From: Silvimonas soli
GTDB lineage: Bacteria; Pseudomonadota; Gammaproteobacteria; Burkholderiales; Chitinibacteraceae
NCBI RefSeq assembly: GCF_030035605.1
Contig: NZ_CP106736.1
Location: 992,001-1,056,000 of the forward strand
Length of the DNA: 64,000 nucleotides
Reading direction: 5' to 3'
Shown here piece by piece: positions 42,899 to 51,896 of this stretch; the stretch's first letter is position 1; each line of letters opens with the position of its first letter. The translations under genes and the position numbers were made by a program. The notes below the pieces were generated by a model. It saw only the letters and a program-made list of their open reading frames with translations. It had not been told where the DNA came from and did no database searches.

Positions 42899-44617
42899 CT
42901 AGCCGATCTTGTTCGGATTGGCCGACTCTTCTTCTTTGGACATCCATTCACGCAGAATGGTCGCAACCATGCGTGGATCATTCTTGGCCAGTTCACGCGC
43001 CTGACTGAGCACATCGGCCTGCGCGGCCAGTCGTGCCATGGCATCTTGCTCTTCTTCGTCACGGGCGCTGGCGGCTTCTTCGGTCAGACCGGTCGAATCG
43101 CCCAGATCAAGTTCGATCGACTTGGGTTCCTCGCGCGCTTTGGACAAATCGCGCATCAACGGACGCACCACAAAGATCAGCAGATAGAGCACCACCAGTG
43201 CAATCAGACCCAACTTGATCAGGTTTGCCAGATTGGCCTTGATAAACGAAACGGCCTGTTCCTGCATCGACTGCTCAGCTTCTGGCAACGGCGCGCCGGC
43301 AAAGGTCGCGTTGACCACATTGATGGAGTCGCCCCGATCTTTGTTGTAACCAATGGACTCTTGCACCAGATTGTTGATCTGCGCCATTTCCTGCGGCGAG
43401 TACGGCGCCCAGCTGGATTTGCCGTCTTTATCCTGCACGGGCTTGTAATTGATGACCACCGCCGCCGACAAGCGCTTGACCGTGCCAATGGGTTGCTTCA
43501 CGTGCTGCACGGTTTTGTCGACTTCGTAATTGGTAGTCGACTCCTTGTGCGAGCTGGTCGAACCGCTTGGCGAGGCAGCCGCAGCACCAGACGCGGTAGC
43601 TACGGTGATCGGGGCCGCTGCAGCGCCCGGAGGCTGGTTGGATAACGCACCAGGCACGCCAGCTGCGTCACCGGTATCGTTTTTACCTTCCTGACTGCTG
43701 GTCTGCTGGCTGCGGATAGATGCAGTATCCGACGCGGTGTTGGGCTTGAAGGTTTCGGAGGTCTGTTCGACCTCGGCAAAGTCCACTTGTGCGGTCACTT
43801 CGGCGTGAACGTTTTCCTTGCCGACCAGCGGCTCCAGAATGGCCTGTACCCGATCGACATAGCCTTTTTCGATCTGCTGCACATACACCAACTGGCGCGC
43901 ATCCAGATTGGCATGGTTGGCCGAACTGTTTTGCGACAGCAGATTGCCGTCCTGATCCACCACGCTGACGTTGGCAACGGTGAGTTCAGGCACGCTGGAC
44001 GACACCAGATGCACTACGCCCGCCACTTGCCCGCTATCGAGCGTACGCCCTGGGCGCAGCGTCAGCATGACTGATGCAGTGGGTTTTTGCTGATCGCGCA
44101 GAAATACCGTCTGGCGCGGCATGGCCAGATGCACCCGCGCTTTATCAACGGACTGGATAGTTTCAATGGAACGAGCCAGCTCGCCTTCAACCGCGCGCTG
44201 GTAATTGACCTGTTCGGCGAATTGCGACACCCCGAATTTCTGGTTGTCCATCAATTCAAAACCGACTTCTCCGGATTTGGGCAGGCCCTTTGCCGCCAAT
44301 TGCAGGCGCACGTCGTAAACACGATTGGCCGGAACCGAAATCGTGCCGCTTTGTTCAAGCTTGTACGGGATATTGAGTTGTTGCAGCGACTGCAGAATTT
44401 CGCCGCCGTCTTTATCGGGGATATTGGTATAGAGGATGCGGTAATCGGGTTCACGGCTCCACAACGCTACGCCCACCAGCACCGCAATAAGCGCAGCCAG
44501 TCCGACCATAAACATGGCCTTGCGTGAACCAGGGAGATCGACAAAGCGCCTGCGTGCATTGTCCAGGGCACTACCCTGTGCACGCCCGCCCTCAACTGCT
44601 ACGTCCGCTTCCGCCAT
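42899..44617 (-). CDS. fliF: Flagellar MS-ring protein FliF
   Basis: 572 residues. Two membrane segments, near residues 34-54 (AMFMVGLAALIAVLVGVALW) and 465-485 (LIKLGLIALVVLYLLIFVVR), flank a large periplasmic part with the ring-building motifs RILYTNIPDKDGGEILQSL and VHLAMPRQTVFLRDQQKPTA. The middle contains an Ala/Gly/Ser-rich linker. FliF is the base of the flagellum. It is 39 bp after fliE; a 137-bp gap follows before fliG. Confidence 0.97.
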   Translation of the reverse strand: MAEADVAVEGGRAQGSALDNARRRFVDLPGSRKAMFMVGLAALIAVLVGVALWSREPDYRILYTNIPDKDGGEILQSLQQLNIPYKLEQSGTISVPANRVYDVRLQLAAKGLPKSGEVGFELMDNQKFGVSQFAEQVNYQRAVEGELARSIETIQSVDKARVHLAMPRQTVFLRDQQKPTASVMLTLRPGRTLDSGQVAGVVHLVSSSVPELTVANVSVVDQDGNLLSQNSSANHANLDARQLVYVQQIEKGYVDRVQAILEPLVGKENVHAEVTAQVDFAEVEQTSETFKPNTASDTASIRSQQTSSQEGKNDTGDAAGVPGALSNQPPGAAAAPITVATASGAAAASPSGSTSSHKESTTNYEVDKTVQHVKQPIGTVKRLSAAVVINYKPVQDKDGKSSWAPYSPQEMAQINNLVQESIGYNKDRGDSINVVNATFAGAPLPEAEQSMQEQAVSFIKANLANLIKLGLIALVVLYLLIFVVRPLMRDLSKAREEPKSIELDLGDSTGLTEEAASARDEEEQDAMARLAAQADVLSQARELAKNDPRMVATILREWMSKEEESANPNKIG

Positions 44618-44656
44618 AACAAACTTGTCAGTGCCCGGTTATGTCGCCAGATCTCA

Positions 44657-44983
44657 TCAGACCTGGAGATTCATGATTTCCTGGTACGCGCTGACCAGTT
44701 TATTGCGCACCTGCACCATGGTTTGAAACGACAGGCTCGCCTTTTGCAGCGAAACCATCACGTCTTGCAGGTCAGTTTGCGGGTCTCCAGACTGAAAAGC
44801 GGTTTGTTGTGCTTCAGCGCTGTTTTGTACCTGGCTGACTTGATCAATCGAGGATTTGAGCATGCCGGCAAAATCGGACGCACCAGTGCCCGTTGCGGCC
44901 GGCGCAGCAGGCTGCCCCGCTGCCAGCGAGGACATGGCTTTAAGTTCGCCCAGAAGTTGATCGATGCCTTGCACGCTATTCAT
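44657..44983 (-). CDS. fliE: Flagellar hook-basal body protein FliE
   Basis: 108 residues. The C-terminal part VMVSLQKASLSFQTMVQVRN is the diagnostic FliE pattern. FliE links the MS-ring to the rod and is the first substrate exported. It starts the fliEFGHIJ run. The about 175 bp upstream should contain its promoter; I could not fit a clean sigma-54 -24/-12 pair there. Confidence 0.95.
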   Translation of the reverse strand: MNSVQGIDQLLGELKAMSSLAAGQPAAPAATGTGASDFAGMLKSSIDQVSQVQNSAEAQQTAFQSGDPQTDLQDVMVSLQKASLSFQTMVQVRNKLVSAYQEIMNLQV

Positions 44984-45159
44984 GCTTGAAAAAGTCCGTT
45001 TCCCGCGAATGAATCAAATGTGGATGTCAACAAGACATAAAAAGACGCAGTATCCCCAGATTGTAGGGGGCGCTACACCAGTGCGGCAAGCGAATCATGC
45101 AGACCGCACATTCATGACAACATCCTGAACCGTTTATCGTAGCCCGACGGCGTGCCGAA

Positions 45160-46512
45160 TCACTCCTGCAGCCCGCCTTCTTCCTCACGATATTGCTGCA
45201 ATTTATAGCGCAGCGTGCGTTCGCTCATTCCCAGCCGTTCCGCCGCCAGTTTGCGTACGCCACCAACCGCTTTCAATGCGTCCAGAATGTGTTGTTTTTC
45301 CAGCGCTTTCAAGTCGGTATGCACAACTGGTGGCGCGCTTGGCGTCACCGTTTTTTCGGCAATCGGAACCGTCCCGCCCGCCACCATCCCGGGGCGTTGC
45401 GGCAAATACAGATGGGCAAGTTCCACCACATCGCCCGGCGCCAGAATCAGCGCCCGCTGCATGACGTTGTCCAGTTCACGGATATTGCCGTCCCAACTGT
45501 GATGGGTCAGGCGAGTCACCGCGTCGGGCGTCAATGCGGGTGCGCGCCGGTTCATGCGCGCTGCGTGCCGCGACAACATGGCTCGGGCCAATGGCACTAC
45601 ATCATCCGGACGCTCACGCAATGCGGGCAACTCCAGCGGGAACACATTCAGACGGTAGTAGAGATCCTCGCGAAAATGTCCATTGGCCACTGCCTCGGGC
45701 AAATCACGGTTAGAGGTTGCCAGCACCCGTAGATCAACCTTGAGCGGCTTGCTGCCACCTACCCGCTCCACCTCGCGCTCCTGCAGCACCCGCAGCAGCT
45801 TGGCTTGCAGTGACAGCGGCATTTCGGTGATTTCATCCAGCAGCAAGGTGCCGCCATCGGCTTGTTCAAATTTGCCAATGTGCTGCAAAGCTGCCCCGGT
45901 AAATGCACCGCGCTCGTGACCGAACAACGTGGATTCAAGTAACTGCTCGGGAATCGCCGCGCAGTTGATTGCCACAAACGGCTTGGCGGCGCGTGGGCTG
46001 GAACGATGAATGAACCGGGCTAGCACTTCTTTACCCGTCCCCGATTCACCGGTAATCAATACCGAAGCGTCGGATTGCGCAACCCGTCGCGCCACATCCA
46101 GCAAGGCGCGCATGGCCGGGTCTTCGGCGATTACATGCTCGTCACTGCCGTCGGGCAACAAATAGCGGGCCACTTCCTGTAACAAGGCATCGGGTTCAAA
46201 TGGTTTGGGCAGATAGTGCGCCGCACCCGCATGCAAGGCAGCGACCGCTTTTTCGACCACACCATAGGCGGTCATCAGGATGACCGGTACCCAGGCATAA
46301 CGGCGCTTGATCTCCAGCAACAGCGTCTCGCCATCCATGGGCTGCATCTGCACGTCAGACAACACCAGCCCAACACGATGCCGTTCCAGCAGACTCAATG
46401 CCTCCTGGCCATCCGCCGCCGTAATGACGGCGTGCCCGCCCAGCGCCAGCGTATCCACCAGCGCTTCTCGCAACGCGTCGTCATCTTCGACGATCAAAAC
46501 CGGCAATGCCAT
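45160..46512 (-). CDS. fleR: Sigma-54-dependent response regulator, FleR/FlrC-like
   Basis: 450 residues. The receiver (1-120) has acidic VEDDD and phosphoacceptor Asp53 (LSDVQMQPMDG). The AAA+ domain has Walker A GESGTGKEVLARFIHRSS, the sigma-54 contact loop GAFTGA in HERGAFTGAALQHIGKFEQA, and GGTLLLDEITEMPL. The C-terminal Fis-type HTH is LAAERLGMSERTLRYKL. By position next to fliE and near a FleS-like kinase it should activate class 3 flagellar genes. The kinase lies about 3 kb upstream, separated by three genes, an unusual split. Confidence 0.92.
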   Translation of the reverse strand: MALPVLIVEDDDALREALVDTLALGGHAVITAADGQEALSLLERHRVGLVLSDVQMQPMDGETLLLEIKRRYAWVPVILMTAYGVVEKAVAALHAGAAHYLPKPFEPDALLQEVARYLLPDGSDEHVIAEDPAMRALLDVARRVAQSDASVLITGESGTGKEVLARFIHRSSPRAAKPFVAINCAAIPEQLLESTLFGHERGAFTGAALQHIGKFEQADGGTLLLDEITEMPLSLQAKLLRVLQEREVERVGGSKPLKVDLRVLATSNRDLPEAVANGHFREDLYYRLNVFPLELPALRERPDDVVPLARAMLSRHAARMNRRAPALTPDAVTRLTHHSWDGNIRELDNVMQRALILAPGDVVELAHLYLPQRPGMVAGGTVPIAEKTVTPSAPPVVHTDLKALEKQHILDALKAVGGVRKLAAERLGMSERTLRYKLQQYREEEGGLQE

Positions 46513-46565
46513 TGTTTCCCCAAAACGCTGCCTGGCTGTTGCGGGCCAGGCGCTGCTTCAATTCA

Positions 46566-47246
46566 TTAATTACGCACTGGCATGCGGCTCAGGGCCAGCA
46601 TCCGCGCGGCAATATCCTTGAGCGGCAAAACTTCTTGCACGCCACCCGCCATGATGGCTTCTTTGGGCATGCCAAAGACCACACAACTGGCTTCATCCTG
46701 CGCCAAGGTGCTGGCGCCGGCATCCCGCATTTCTTTCATCCCCAACGCTCCATCACGCCCCATGCCGGTGAGGATCACCCCGACTATATTGGCCCCACCC
46801 AGATTGGCCGCAGACCGAAACAACACATCCACCGAAGGACGGTGCCGGTTTACCGGTGGCGCTTGCGACAAGGTACAAGTCCAGGCCGGGCCACTGGCAG
46901 ACAACAATAAGTGCGAATGTCCTGGCGCGATATAAGCATGGCCCATTTGCAGGCGCTCACCGTCTTCGGCCTGCTTGACATGGATGCGGCAGATCGAGTC
47001 CAGCCGTTGCGAGAACGACTGGGTAAAACTTTCGGGCATATGCTGGGCAATCAATATGGGCGGCGTGTCCAGCGGCAGCCCTTCCAGTACCACCTTGAGC
47101 GCCTCAGTCCCGCCAGTGGAAGCACCGATCACAATGACTCGCGCCGAGGAAATCGGCAGTCGTACCTTGCGGGGCAGCACAATGTCGGCGGAATGACTGG
47201 GGACATTGACCAAAGCTGGCTTTTCTCCCTGATCTGACCGCGGCAT
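46566..47246 (-). CDS. cheB: CheB-type methylesterase lacking a receiver domain
   Basis: 226 residues from ATG at 47246 (MPRSDQGEKPALVNVPSHSA), with AGGAG 8 bp upstream. The catalytic triad is visible: Ser43 in GASTGGTEAL, His in AQHMPESFT, and Asp in LTGMGRDGALGM. Full-length CheB is about 350 residues with an N-terminal receiver; here only a 35-residue tail precedes the esterase domain, and no receiver is coded in the 147 bp upstream. It should demethylate chemoreceptors without phosphorylation control, or be controlled by another protein. cheR is not in the window. Confidence 0.9.
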   Translation of the reverse strand: MPRSDQGEKPALVNVPSHSADIVLPRKVRLPISSARVIVIGASTGGTEALKVVLEGLPLDTPPILIAQHMPESFTQSFSQRLDSICRIHVKQAEDGERLQMGHAYIAPGHSHLLLSASGPAWTCTLSQAPPVNRHRPSVDVLFRSAANLGGANIVGVILTGMGRDGALGMKEMRDAGASTLAQDEASCVVFGMPKEAIMAGGVQEVLPLKDIAARMLALSRMPVRN

Positions 47247-47393
47247 GCCAAGCTCCTGAAAGGTGATGGGTGATTGCGACCAAAGATGCACGGGCCGCTT
47301 TACGCGAGCCGCTTTATATCATTATCGAATTAATGAAAGAAGGGCTGGCCCTGCAATTAAATGACATCTGGCCAGAAGATGCGCGCTCTGGCG

Positions 47394-49109
47394 CTAGCCT
47401 GCTGTCAATCCTGGCAGGTAATGCACGATGACTTCGTTGCCGCTGCCAGTAAACTGGATAGACGCGCACATTGAGCGCACCAGCATGAGGCCGCGACCAT
47501 GCATGCGCGCCGGATCATCATTCGGCAAATTGAAGCGCGGCCAGTCAAAACCGGGGCCGGAATCCTTGATGCGGATACGCAACACATCGCGGCCGTTGAT
47601 CCGCAAGCCATTCAGGTCAATCCCGATATGACCTTGCGTGAGTGCCGCCAGCCGCGATCCGCGTTCCAGCAAGTAACGATCCATCCCCTGCTCACCACGC
47701 TTGAGGCGCGAGTCCATATTGAGCAGACCGTGATCCAGCGCATTCACAAACAACTCGCTCAGAATCAAAAACACTTCGGACTGGAACTGTCGCAATGCTT
47801 TGATCTCGTTCACGAAAGACATCATGAAAGGCACCGTGTTGATGTACCGCAGTTCTTCAGCGCCGAGGGTGAGGCTGTAATGCCACATGCTCTCGCCGCT
47901 ACCGACCAGCGCCATGGTGGCCTGGGTTTCAGCGGTCTGTAGCGCAGCCGGGGGCAGGTCTTCGCGCATGCGCTCGCCAAAACGCATCATCACCATGGAG
48001 ATATCGTCATGATGCGGGCTGCCATTAAGGTGTGCATTCAACGCGGCTTGCAACGCCACCAGACGGTCCCCTTCCGGATGTTGCAGCAGCAATTGCAGCA
48101 AGCGCTGCTCGCTGAAGGCTTCGCCATCCGGTGCCCGCGCTTCGGTCAGGCCGTCGGAACACGCCAGTACCGTCCCCGGCGCACTGTAGAAAAAACGCGA
48201 CGTGGTTGTTTCCATGTCTTGCGTCGGCACAATCCCCAACGGCAAATGCGAGGACTTCCACTGGTGCACCACCTTGCCCGCGCGGTCCAGCATATGCACC
48301 GTGGGCATGCCGCCGTTCCAGACTTCGATGCAGCCGGTCACTTCATCAATGGCGATCAGCACGGTCGCAACAAAGCGGCCCACCGGCAAAACCTGGCGCA
48401 CCTTGTTGTTCATTTCAACCAGGATATCGGACAGCGAGTAGCCCTTTTCCGCCATGCTGTAAAACGGCTGTGTCAGCGGCAGCACGTTGAGCGCGGCAGT
48501 CAGGCCATGACCGATGCCGTCGGCCAGCAATACGTAGAGCACTTGTCCCGGCGTGCGCGCAGCGGCGATCAAATCGCCGGAAAGGCTTTCCGCCGGAGAC
48601 AACCAGTAATCGAGCAAGGGGTCGTACAGGCGTTCGGCATTGACCATCTGATCCATCAGATGGCGCACAACCCGCTTTTCTTCTTCGGCGGCGTCGTAAT
48701 AGCTAGCCAGACGGGCAGATTGTTCGCGAACTTTGCGATTGAGTTCCAGCGTGCGATGGAAAGCCTTGAGTTTGGCTTCCAGTACGCGGAAATTGACAGG
48801 TTTGCTGATGTAATCGTCAGCGCCGCGCTCGATGGCGTCGGCCAGCCGGTTTTCTTCACCCACCCCGGTGACAAAAACGATGGGAACCCACGATTCACCC
48901 GCCTCGGCCTTGATGGCCACGGCAGCTTCGGGGCCGGACATGACCGGCATCATCATGTCCATCAGCACCAGATCAGGTTGATGCTGGCGCCATAGTTCGA
49001 GCGCCTCTTTGCCATCCCGGGCTTGCACCACTTTGTGCCCAAGCGCTTCGATAAAACGGGAAATCAGCAAAAGAACCGCCTCGGTGTCATCGACAACGAG
49101 GATTTTCAT
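47394..49109 (-). CDS. hsbR: HsbR-like response regulator with PP2C phosphatase and kinase domains
   Basis: 571 residues in three parts. Residues 1-120 are a receiver with Asp51 (LVLMDMMMPVMSG). About 180-390 are a SpoIIE-type PP2C phosphatase (YVLLADGIGHGLTAALNVLP, and HHDDISMVMMRFG). About 430-570 are an HATPase-like anti-sigma kinase (FLILSELFVNALDHGLLNMD, DSGPGFDW). This is the layout of Pseudomonas HsbR, which controls the phosphorylation of the anti-anti-sigma factor HsbA and so swimming and biofilm. The STAS gene immediately upstream (gap 18 bp) is the likely partner. Symbol by analogy. Confidence 0.87.
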   Translation of the reverse strand: MKILVVDDTEAVLLLISRFIEALGHKVVQARDGKEALELWRQHQPDLVLMDMMMPVMSGPEAAVAIKAEAGESWVPIVFVTGVGEENRLADAIERGADDYISKPVNFRVLEAKLKAFHRTLELNRKVREQSARLASYYDAAEEEKRVVRHLMDQMVNAERLYDPLLDYWLSPAESLSGDLIAAARTPGQVLYVLLADGIGHGLTAALNVLPLTQPFYSMAEKGYSLSDILVEMNNKVRQVLPVGRFVATVLIAIDEVTGCIEVWNGGMPTVHMLDRAGKVVHQWKSSHLPLGIVPTQDMETTTSRFFYSAPGTVLACSDGLTEARAPDGEAFSEQRLLQLLLQHPEGDRLVALQAALNAHLNGSPHHDDISMVMMRFGERMREDLPPAALQTAETQATMALVGSGESMWHYSLTLGAEELRYINTVPFMMSFVNEIKALRQFQSEVFLILSELFVNALDHGLLNMDSRLKRGEQGMDRYLLERGSRLAALTQGHIGIDLNGLRINGRDVLRIRIKDSGPGFDWPRFNLPNDDPARMHGRGLMLVRSMCASIQFTGSGNEVIVHYLPGLTAG

Positions 49110-49127
49110 ATCAGACTGACCGCAGGC

Positions 49128-49433
49128 TTAGCGGATTGTGAAAATTTTGCCAAAACACGCGATCTCCAGAACCTGTTTCACGGTGTCGCGGCAATTAACC
49201 AGCGCCATTGTTTTACTGGCAGCGCCGATTTTTTCTTTCAATAACAACAACATACCCAACGCAGAGCTATCCAGATAATTCACATTCTGGAAATCCACCA
49301 GTACTTCCTTGATTTCCGTATTGGCAATCAAGGATTCACAGACCTGGCGAAATTCGCGATGGGCACTGAAATCAAACTGTCCCGAGAGGATGACTCGACC
49401 TGCATCCCCTTCGATTTGAACAGTGGGTGTCAT
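49128..49433 (-). CDS. hsbA: STAS-domain anti-anti-sigma factor, HsbA-like
   Basis: 101 residues from ATG at 49433 (MTPTVQIEGDAGRVILSGQF); a second ATG lies ten codons upstream at 49463 and cannot be excluded. The STAS phosphorylation site is seen in NVNYLDSSALGMLLLLKEKI, with the conserved Asp-Ser-Ser. It should be the substrate of the kinase and phosphatase domains of the following gene, and in Pseudomonas its partner binds the anti-sigma factor FlgM. No flgM is in the window. Symbol by analogy. Confidence 0.87.
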   Translation of the reverse strand: MTPTVQIEGDAGRVILSGQFDFSAHREFRQVCESLIANTEIKEVLVDFQNVNYLDSSALGMLLLLKEKIGAASKTMALVNCRDTVKQVLEIACFGKIFTIR

Positions 49434-49521
49434 GAGATATTCAACCTTTTGCAAGTTACACAACAGCGCGATGATATAAAAACTGTAAGCAGCTTAGGCT
49501 ATTTTTTATCAAACATCGTAC

Positions 49522-50697
49522 TTAAACATTAGTTGGGTCGCGGCGAGCTGGCAACCGCAGCGTAAACACACTTCCCTCACCGGGCGCCGAGCGTACTTCC
49601 ACATCGCCATGCCAGTGAGTGATCAGGTTACGCACGATAGCCAGACCCAAACCGGTACCCTCTTTGCGGGTAGTAAAGAACGGCTCGAACAATCGTGCCT
49701 GGACTTGCGCTGACATGCCACAACCAGCATCGCTAACCCGCAAGAATGCGTTGTCGCCTACGCGTTCCAGCGACAAACCAATCTCACTGTCATCAACAGA
49801 TGCGAGCATTGCATTGTCGAGGAGATTGAGAATTACGCCAAGCAATTCCTTGCGATTTGCCAGAATCAGGATTTCATCCTCTGGCAGTTTTAGCGAAAGC
49901 CGCAGGTGCCGAATGTCCATCTGCGGCTGCAAGGTCTGAGCCGCTTCAGTGACGGTTGCCACCAGTCCTACCGGTTCCAGCGACATATCCTGGCCACGCA
50001 CAAAACGCAGCATGTTCTGAATCAGTGTTTCAAGATGTCGTAATCGTGCCGTGGTTTTTTCACCAAATTTGATTCGATCTGCCTCGGCCAGTTCCGCCCG
50101 CGACAGATGGCCGGCATACAACAGTGCGGTAGCCAGTGGCGTGCGCAGCTGGTGAGCCAGACCCGCCGCCATTTCACCCATGGAAGCCAGCCTTTTGTGT
50201 TGTGTTAATGCCTGTTCCAGCGCCCAGCTCGCGGTCAGATCGTGCACCAGCAAAATCCGCCGGTCTTCCTCCGGCATATCACTTTCCACCATGCTCAAGC
50301 GCAATGCGCCTTGTGCCCGAGGATAAACCCAGATATCGGTCACTGGCGTGGATTGCAGCTTGTCGCTTAAAAAGCGATGCCAGTTTTCCCCCACTGTTAA
50401 TGGGGCCAGCAATTCAGTTGCGGCCGGATTTAATGCAAAGATGGTGCCGTCGGCTTCCAGTTCAACCACACCGGCGGGTAGACAAGCCAAAAGATGAGCT
50501 AATCTACGAGATAACGCAGCTTTCTCTTCCAGTTCGCGTCGCAGGTTTCCGTTGGCGATTTCAAGTTGCGTTGTAAGAAACTCAACCTGCTGCTGCAAAT
50601 CGGCATAAGCGTCACTCAACTGCCTTGACGCTGCAGTAAATAATGAGAAAGCCTCTTCCAGATCGCGTGGATTCATGCTGGCACTTTCATCCGGCAT
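49522..50697 (-). CDS. fleS: PAS-containing sensor histidine kinase, FleS/FlrB-like
   Basis: 391 residues from ATG at 50697 (MPDESASMNPRDLEEAFSLF), with AAGGAG 9 bp upstream. An N-terminal coiled coil (about 25-70) is followed by a PAS domain (about 72-160), the H-box with His182 in GLAHQLRTPLATALLY, and ATPase boxes NLLDNAM, DAGCGMSAQ and EGTGLGLAIV. No membrane segments, so cytoplasmic. It should phosphorylate the FleR-like activator. The minus-strand -10-like TATAAT at 50731-50736 lies about 35 bp upstream. Divergent from cheV. Confidence 0.9.
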   Translation of the reverse strand: MPDESASMNPRDLEEAFSLFTAASRQLSDAYADLQQQVEFLTTQLEIANGNLRRELEEKAALSRRLAHLLACLPAGVVELEADGTIFALNPAATELLAPLTVGENWHRFLSDKLQSTPVTDIWVYPRAQGALRLSMVESDMPEEDRRILLVHDLTASWALEQALTQHKRLASMGEMAAGLAHQLRTPLATALLYAGHLSRAELAEADRIKFGEKTTARLRHLETLIQNMLRFVRGQDMSLEPVGLVATVTEAAQTLQPQMDIRHLRLSLKLPEDEILILANRKELLGVILNLLDNAMLASVDDSEIGLSLERVGDNAFLRVSDAGCGMSAQVQARLFEPFFTTRKEGTGLGLAIVRNLITHWHGDVEVRSAPGEGSVFTLRLPARRDPTNV

Positions 50698-50730
50698 TGC
50701 TGCCACTCCTTGTTGAATACAGGCGTTTCC

Positions 50731-50736
50731 ATTATA
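50731..50736 (-). promoter_or_regulatory. -10-like hexamer upstream of the fleS-like gene
   Basis: TATAAT on the minus strand, about 35 bp before the start codon. No convincing -35 hexamer is at the right spacing, so only a possible promoter. Confidence 0.3.
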
Positions 50737-50780
50737 AATGCCATAAGCATTGGCTACTTTAGTTATGCGTTTTCGCAACC

Positions 50781-50807
50781 TAAAGGTTTTTAGTCATTTA
50801 CCGATAA
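50781..50807 (+). promoter_or_regulatory. Sigma-28 (FliA) promoter of the cheV-cheV-cheY-cheZ-cheA run
   Basis: TAAAG at 50781-50785 and ACCGATAA at 50800-50807, with exactly the 14-bp spacing of the FliA consensus TAAAG...GCCGATAA; only the first base of the -10 differs. It lies about 106 bp before the cheV start and directs transcription into the chemotaxis genes. Confidence 0.85.
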
Positions 50808-50913
50808 CGGAGAACAGCTACACTCTTATTATCACAGCATGCTGCATTGATTTACACCATAATGCGACATAACTTACATTTATTGGCAGGATTGTTTTAT
50901 CCTGGAGTCCACT

Positions 50914-51873
50914 GTGTCTGACTTATTCAAAAGCATCGACGCGCGCACCAAGCTGGCCGGGACAAACAAGCTGGAAATTCTGCTGTTTACGCTCGGCGAA
51001 GACCAGCGATCCGGTCGTCGCGAACATTTCGGCATCAACGTTTTCAAGGTCCGCGAAGTCATGCGCACGCCTGAAATCACGCATGCGCCGGAAACCCCGC
51101 CCAACGTAGAAGGCATGGTCAGCTTGCGCGGCGTATTGGTGCCGGTGATCGATCTGGCCAAGTATGCCGGCATTGTTACCGCCAATCGCCCCGAAATCAT
51201 GATCGTATCCGAGTACAACGGCCATACCCAGGGTTTCCTGGTGGAAGCCGTCGATACCATCTTGCGACTGGACTGGAGCACCATGCGCGTGCCGCCAGAC
51301 ATGCTGACTCATCAGATGAGCGGCCTCGTCACCGCCGTTACCGAACTGGAAAGCGGCAAGCTGGTCATGATGCTGGATGTGGAAAAGGTGCTGGCCGAAG
51401 CGCTGCAGACCGACCAATCCATTGATGCCGAAACCGTCATTCGCGATAACACGTTCGCACAAAAACGCGTGTTCTTTGCCGATGATTCAGCGGTGGCGCG
51501 TCGCCAGATTGAAATGACTCTGGACGCCATGGGCTTGCGGCACCAGTCGGCGCTGAATGGCCGACGCGCCTGGGAAGAACTCCAGCGCATTGCCCGTTCG
51601 GCGGAAATCCAGGGCAAACCGGTGCGCGATTATCTGCAATTGATCCTGACCGATGTGGAAATGCCGGAAATGGATGGCTACATGCTCACCCGCATGGTCA
51701 AGACTGACGCCCGTTTTGCCGGTATTCCCGTTTTGATGCACTCGTCGTTGTCTGGCACCTCCAACCAGAAACTCGGCCAGTCGGTCGGCGTTGACGGCTA
51801 CGTGTCCAAGTTTGAACCCCACAAGCTATCGCAAGCGATTGCCAACTACTTGCTTGACGCGCAAGTGGCCTGA
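50914..51873 (+). CDS. cheV: Chemotaxis coupling protein CheV, first copy
   Basis: 319 residues from GTG at 50914, with CTGGAG upstream. The N-terminal CheW-like domain shows EILLFTLGEDQ, FGINVFKVREVMRTPEITHA, and GMVSLRGVLVPVIDLAKYAG. The C-terminal receiver has FFADDSAVARRQIEMTLDAM and phosphoacceptor Asp in LILTDVEMPEMDGYMLTRMV. CheV couples receptors to CheA and is thought to take up phosphate for adaptation. Followed 23 bp later by a second cheV. Confidence 0.96.
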   Translation: MSDLFKSIDARTKLAGTNKLEILLFTLGEDQRSGRREHFGINVFKVREVMRTPEITHAPETPPNVEGMVSLRGVLVPVIDLAKYAGIVTANRPEIMIVSEYNGHTQGFLVEAVDTILRLDWSTMRVPPDMLTHQMSGLVTAVTELESGKLVMMLDVEKVLAEALQTDQSIDAETVIRDNTFAQKRVFFADDSAVARRQIEMTLDAMGLRHQSALNGRRAWEELQRIARSAEIQGKPVRDYLQLILTDVEMPEMDGYMLTRMVKTDARFAGIPVLMHSSLSGTSNQKLGQSVGVDGYVSKFEPHKLSQAIANYLLDAQVA

Positions 51874-51896
51874 AACCGGGCACAGGAACAACACAA

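Noticed and set aside
44984..45159. Sigma-54 promoter for fliE
   Set aside because: No GG-N10-GC pair fitting TGGCAC-N5-TTGC was found by eye in the about 175 bp upstream.
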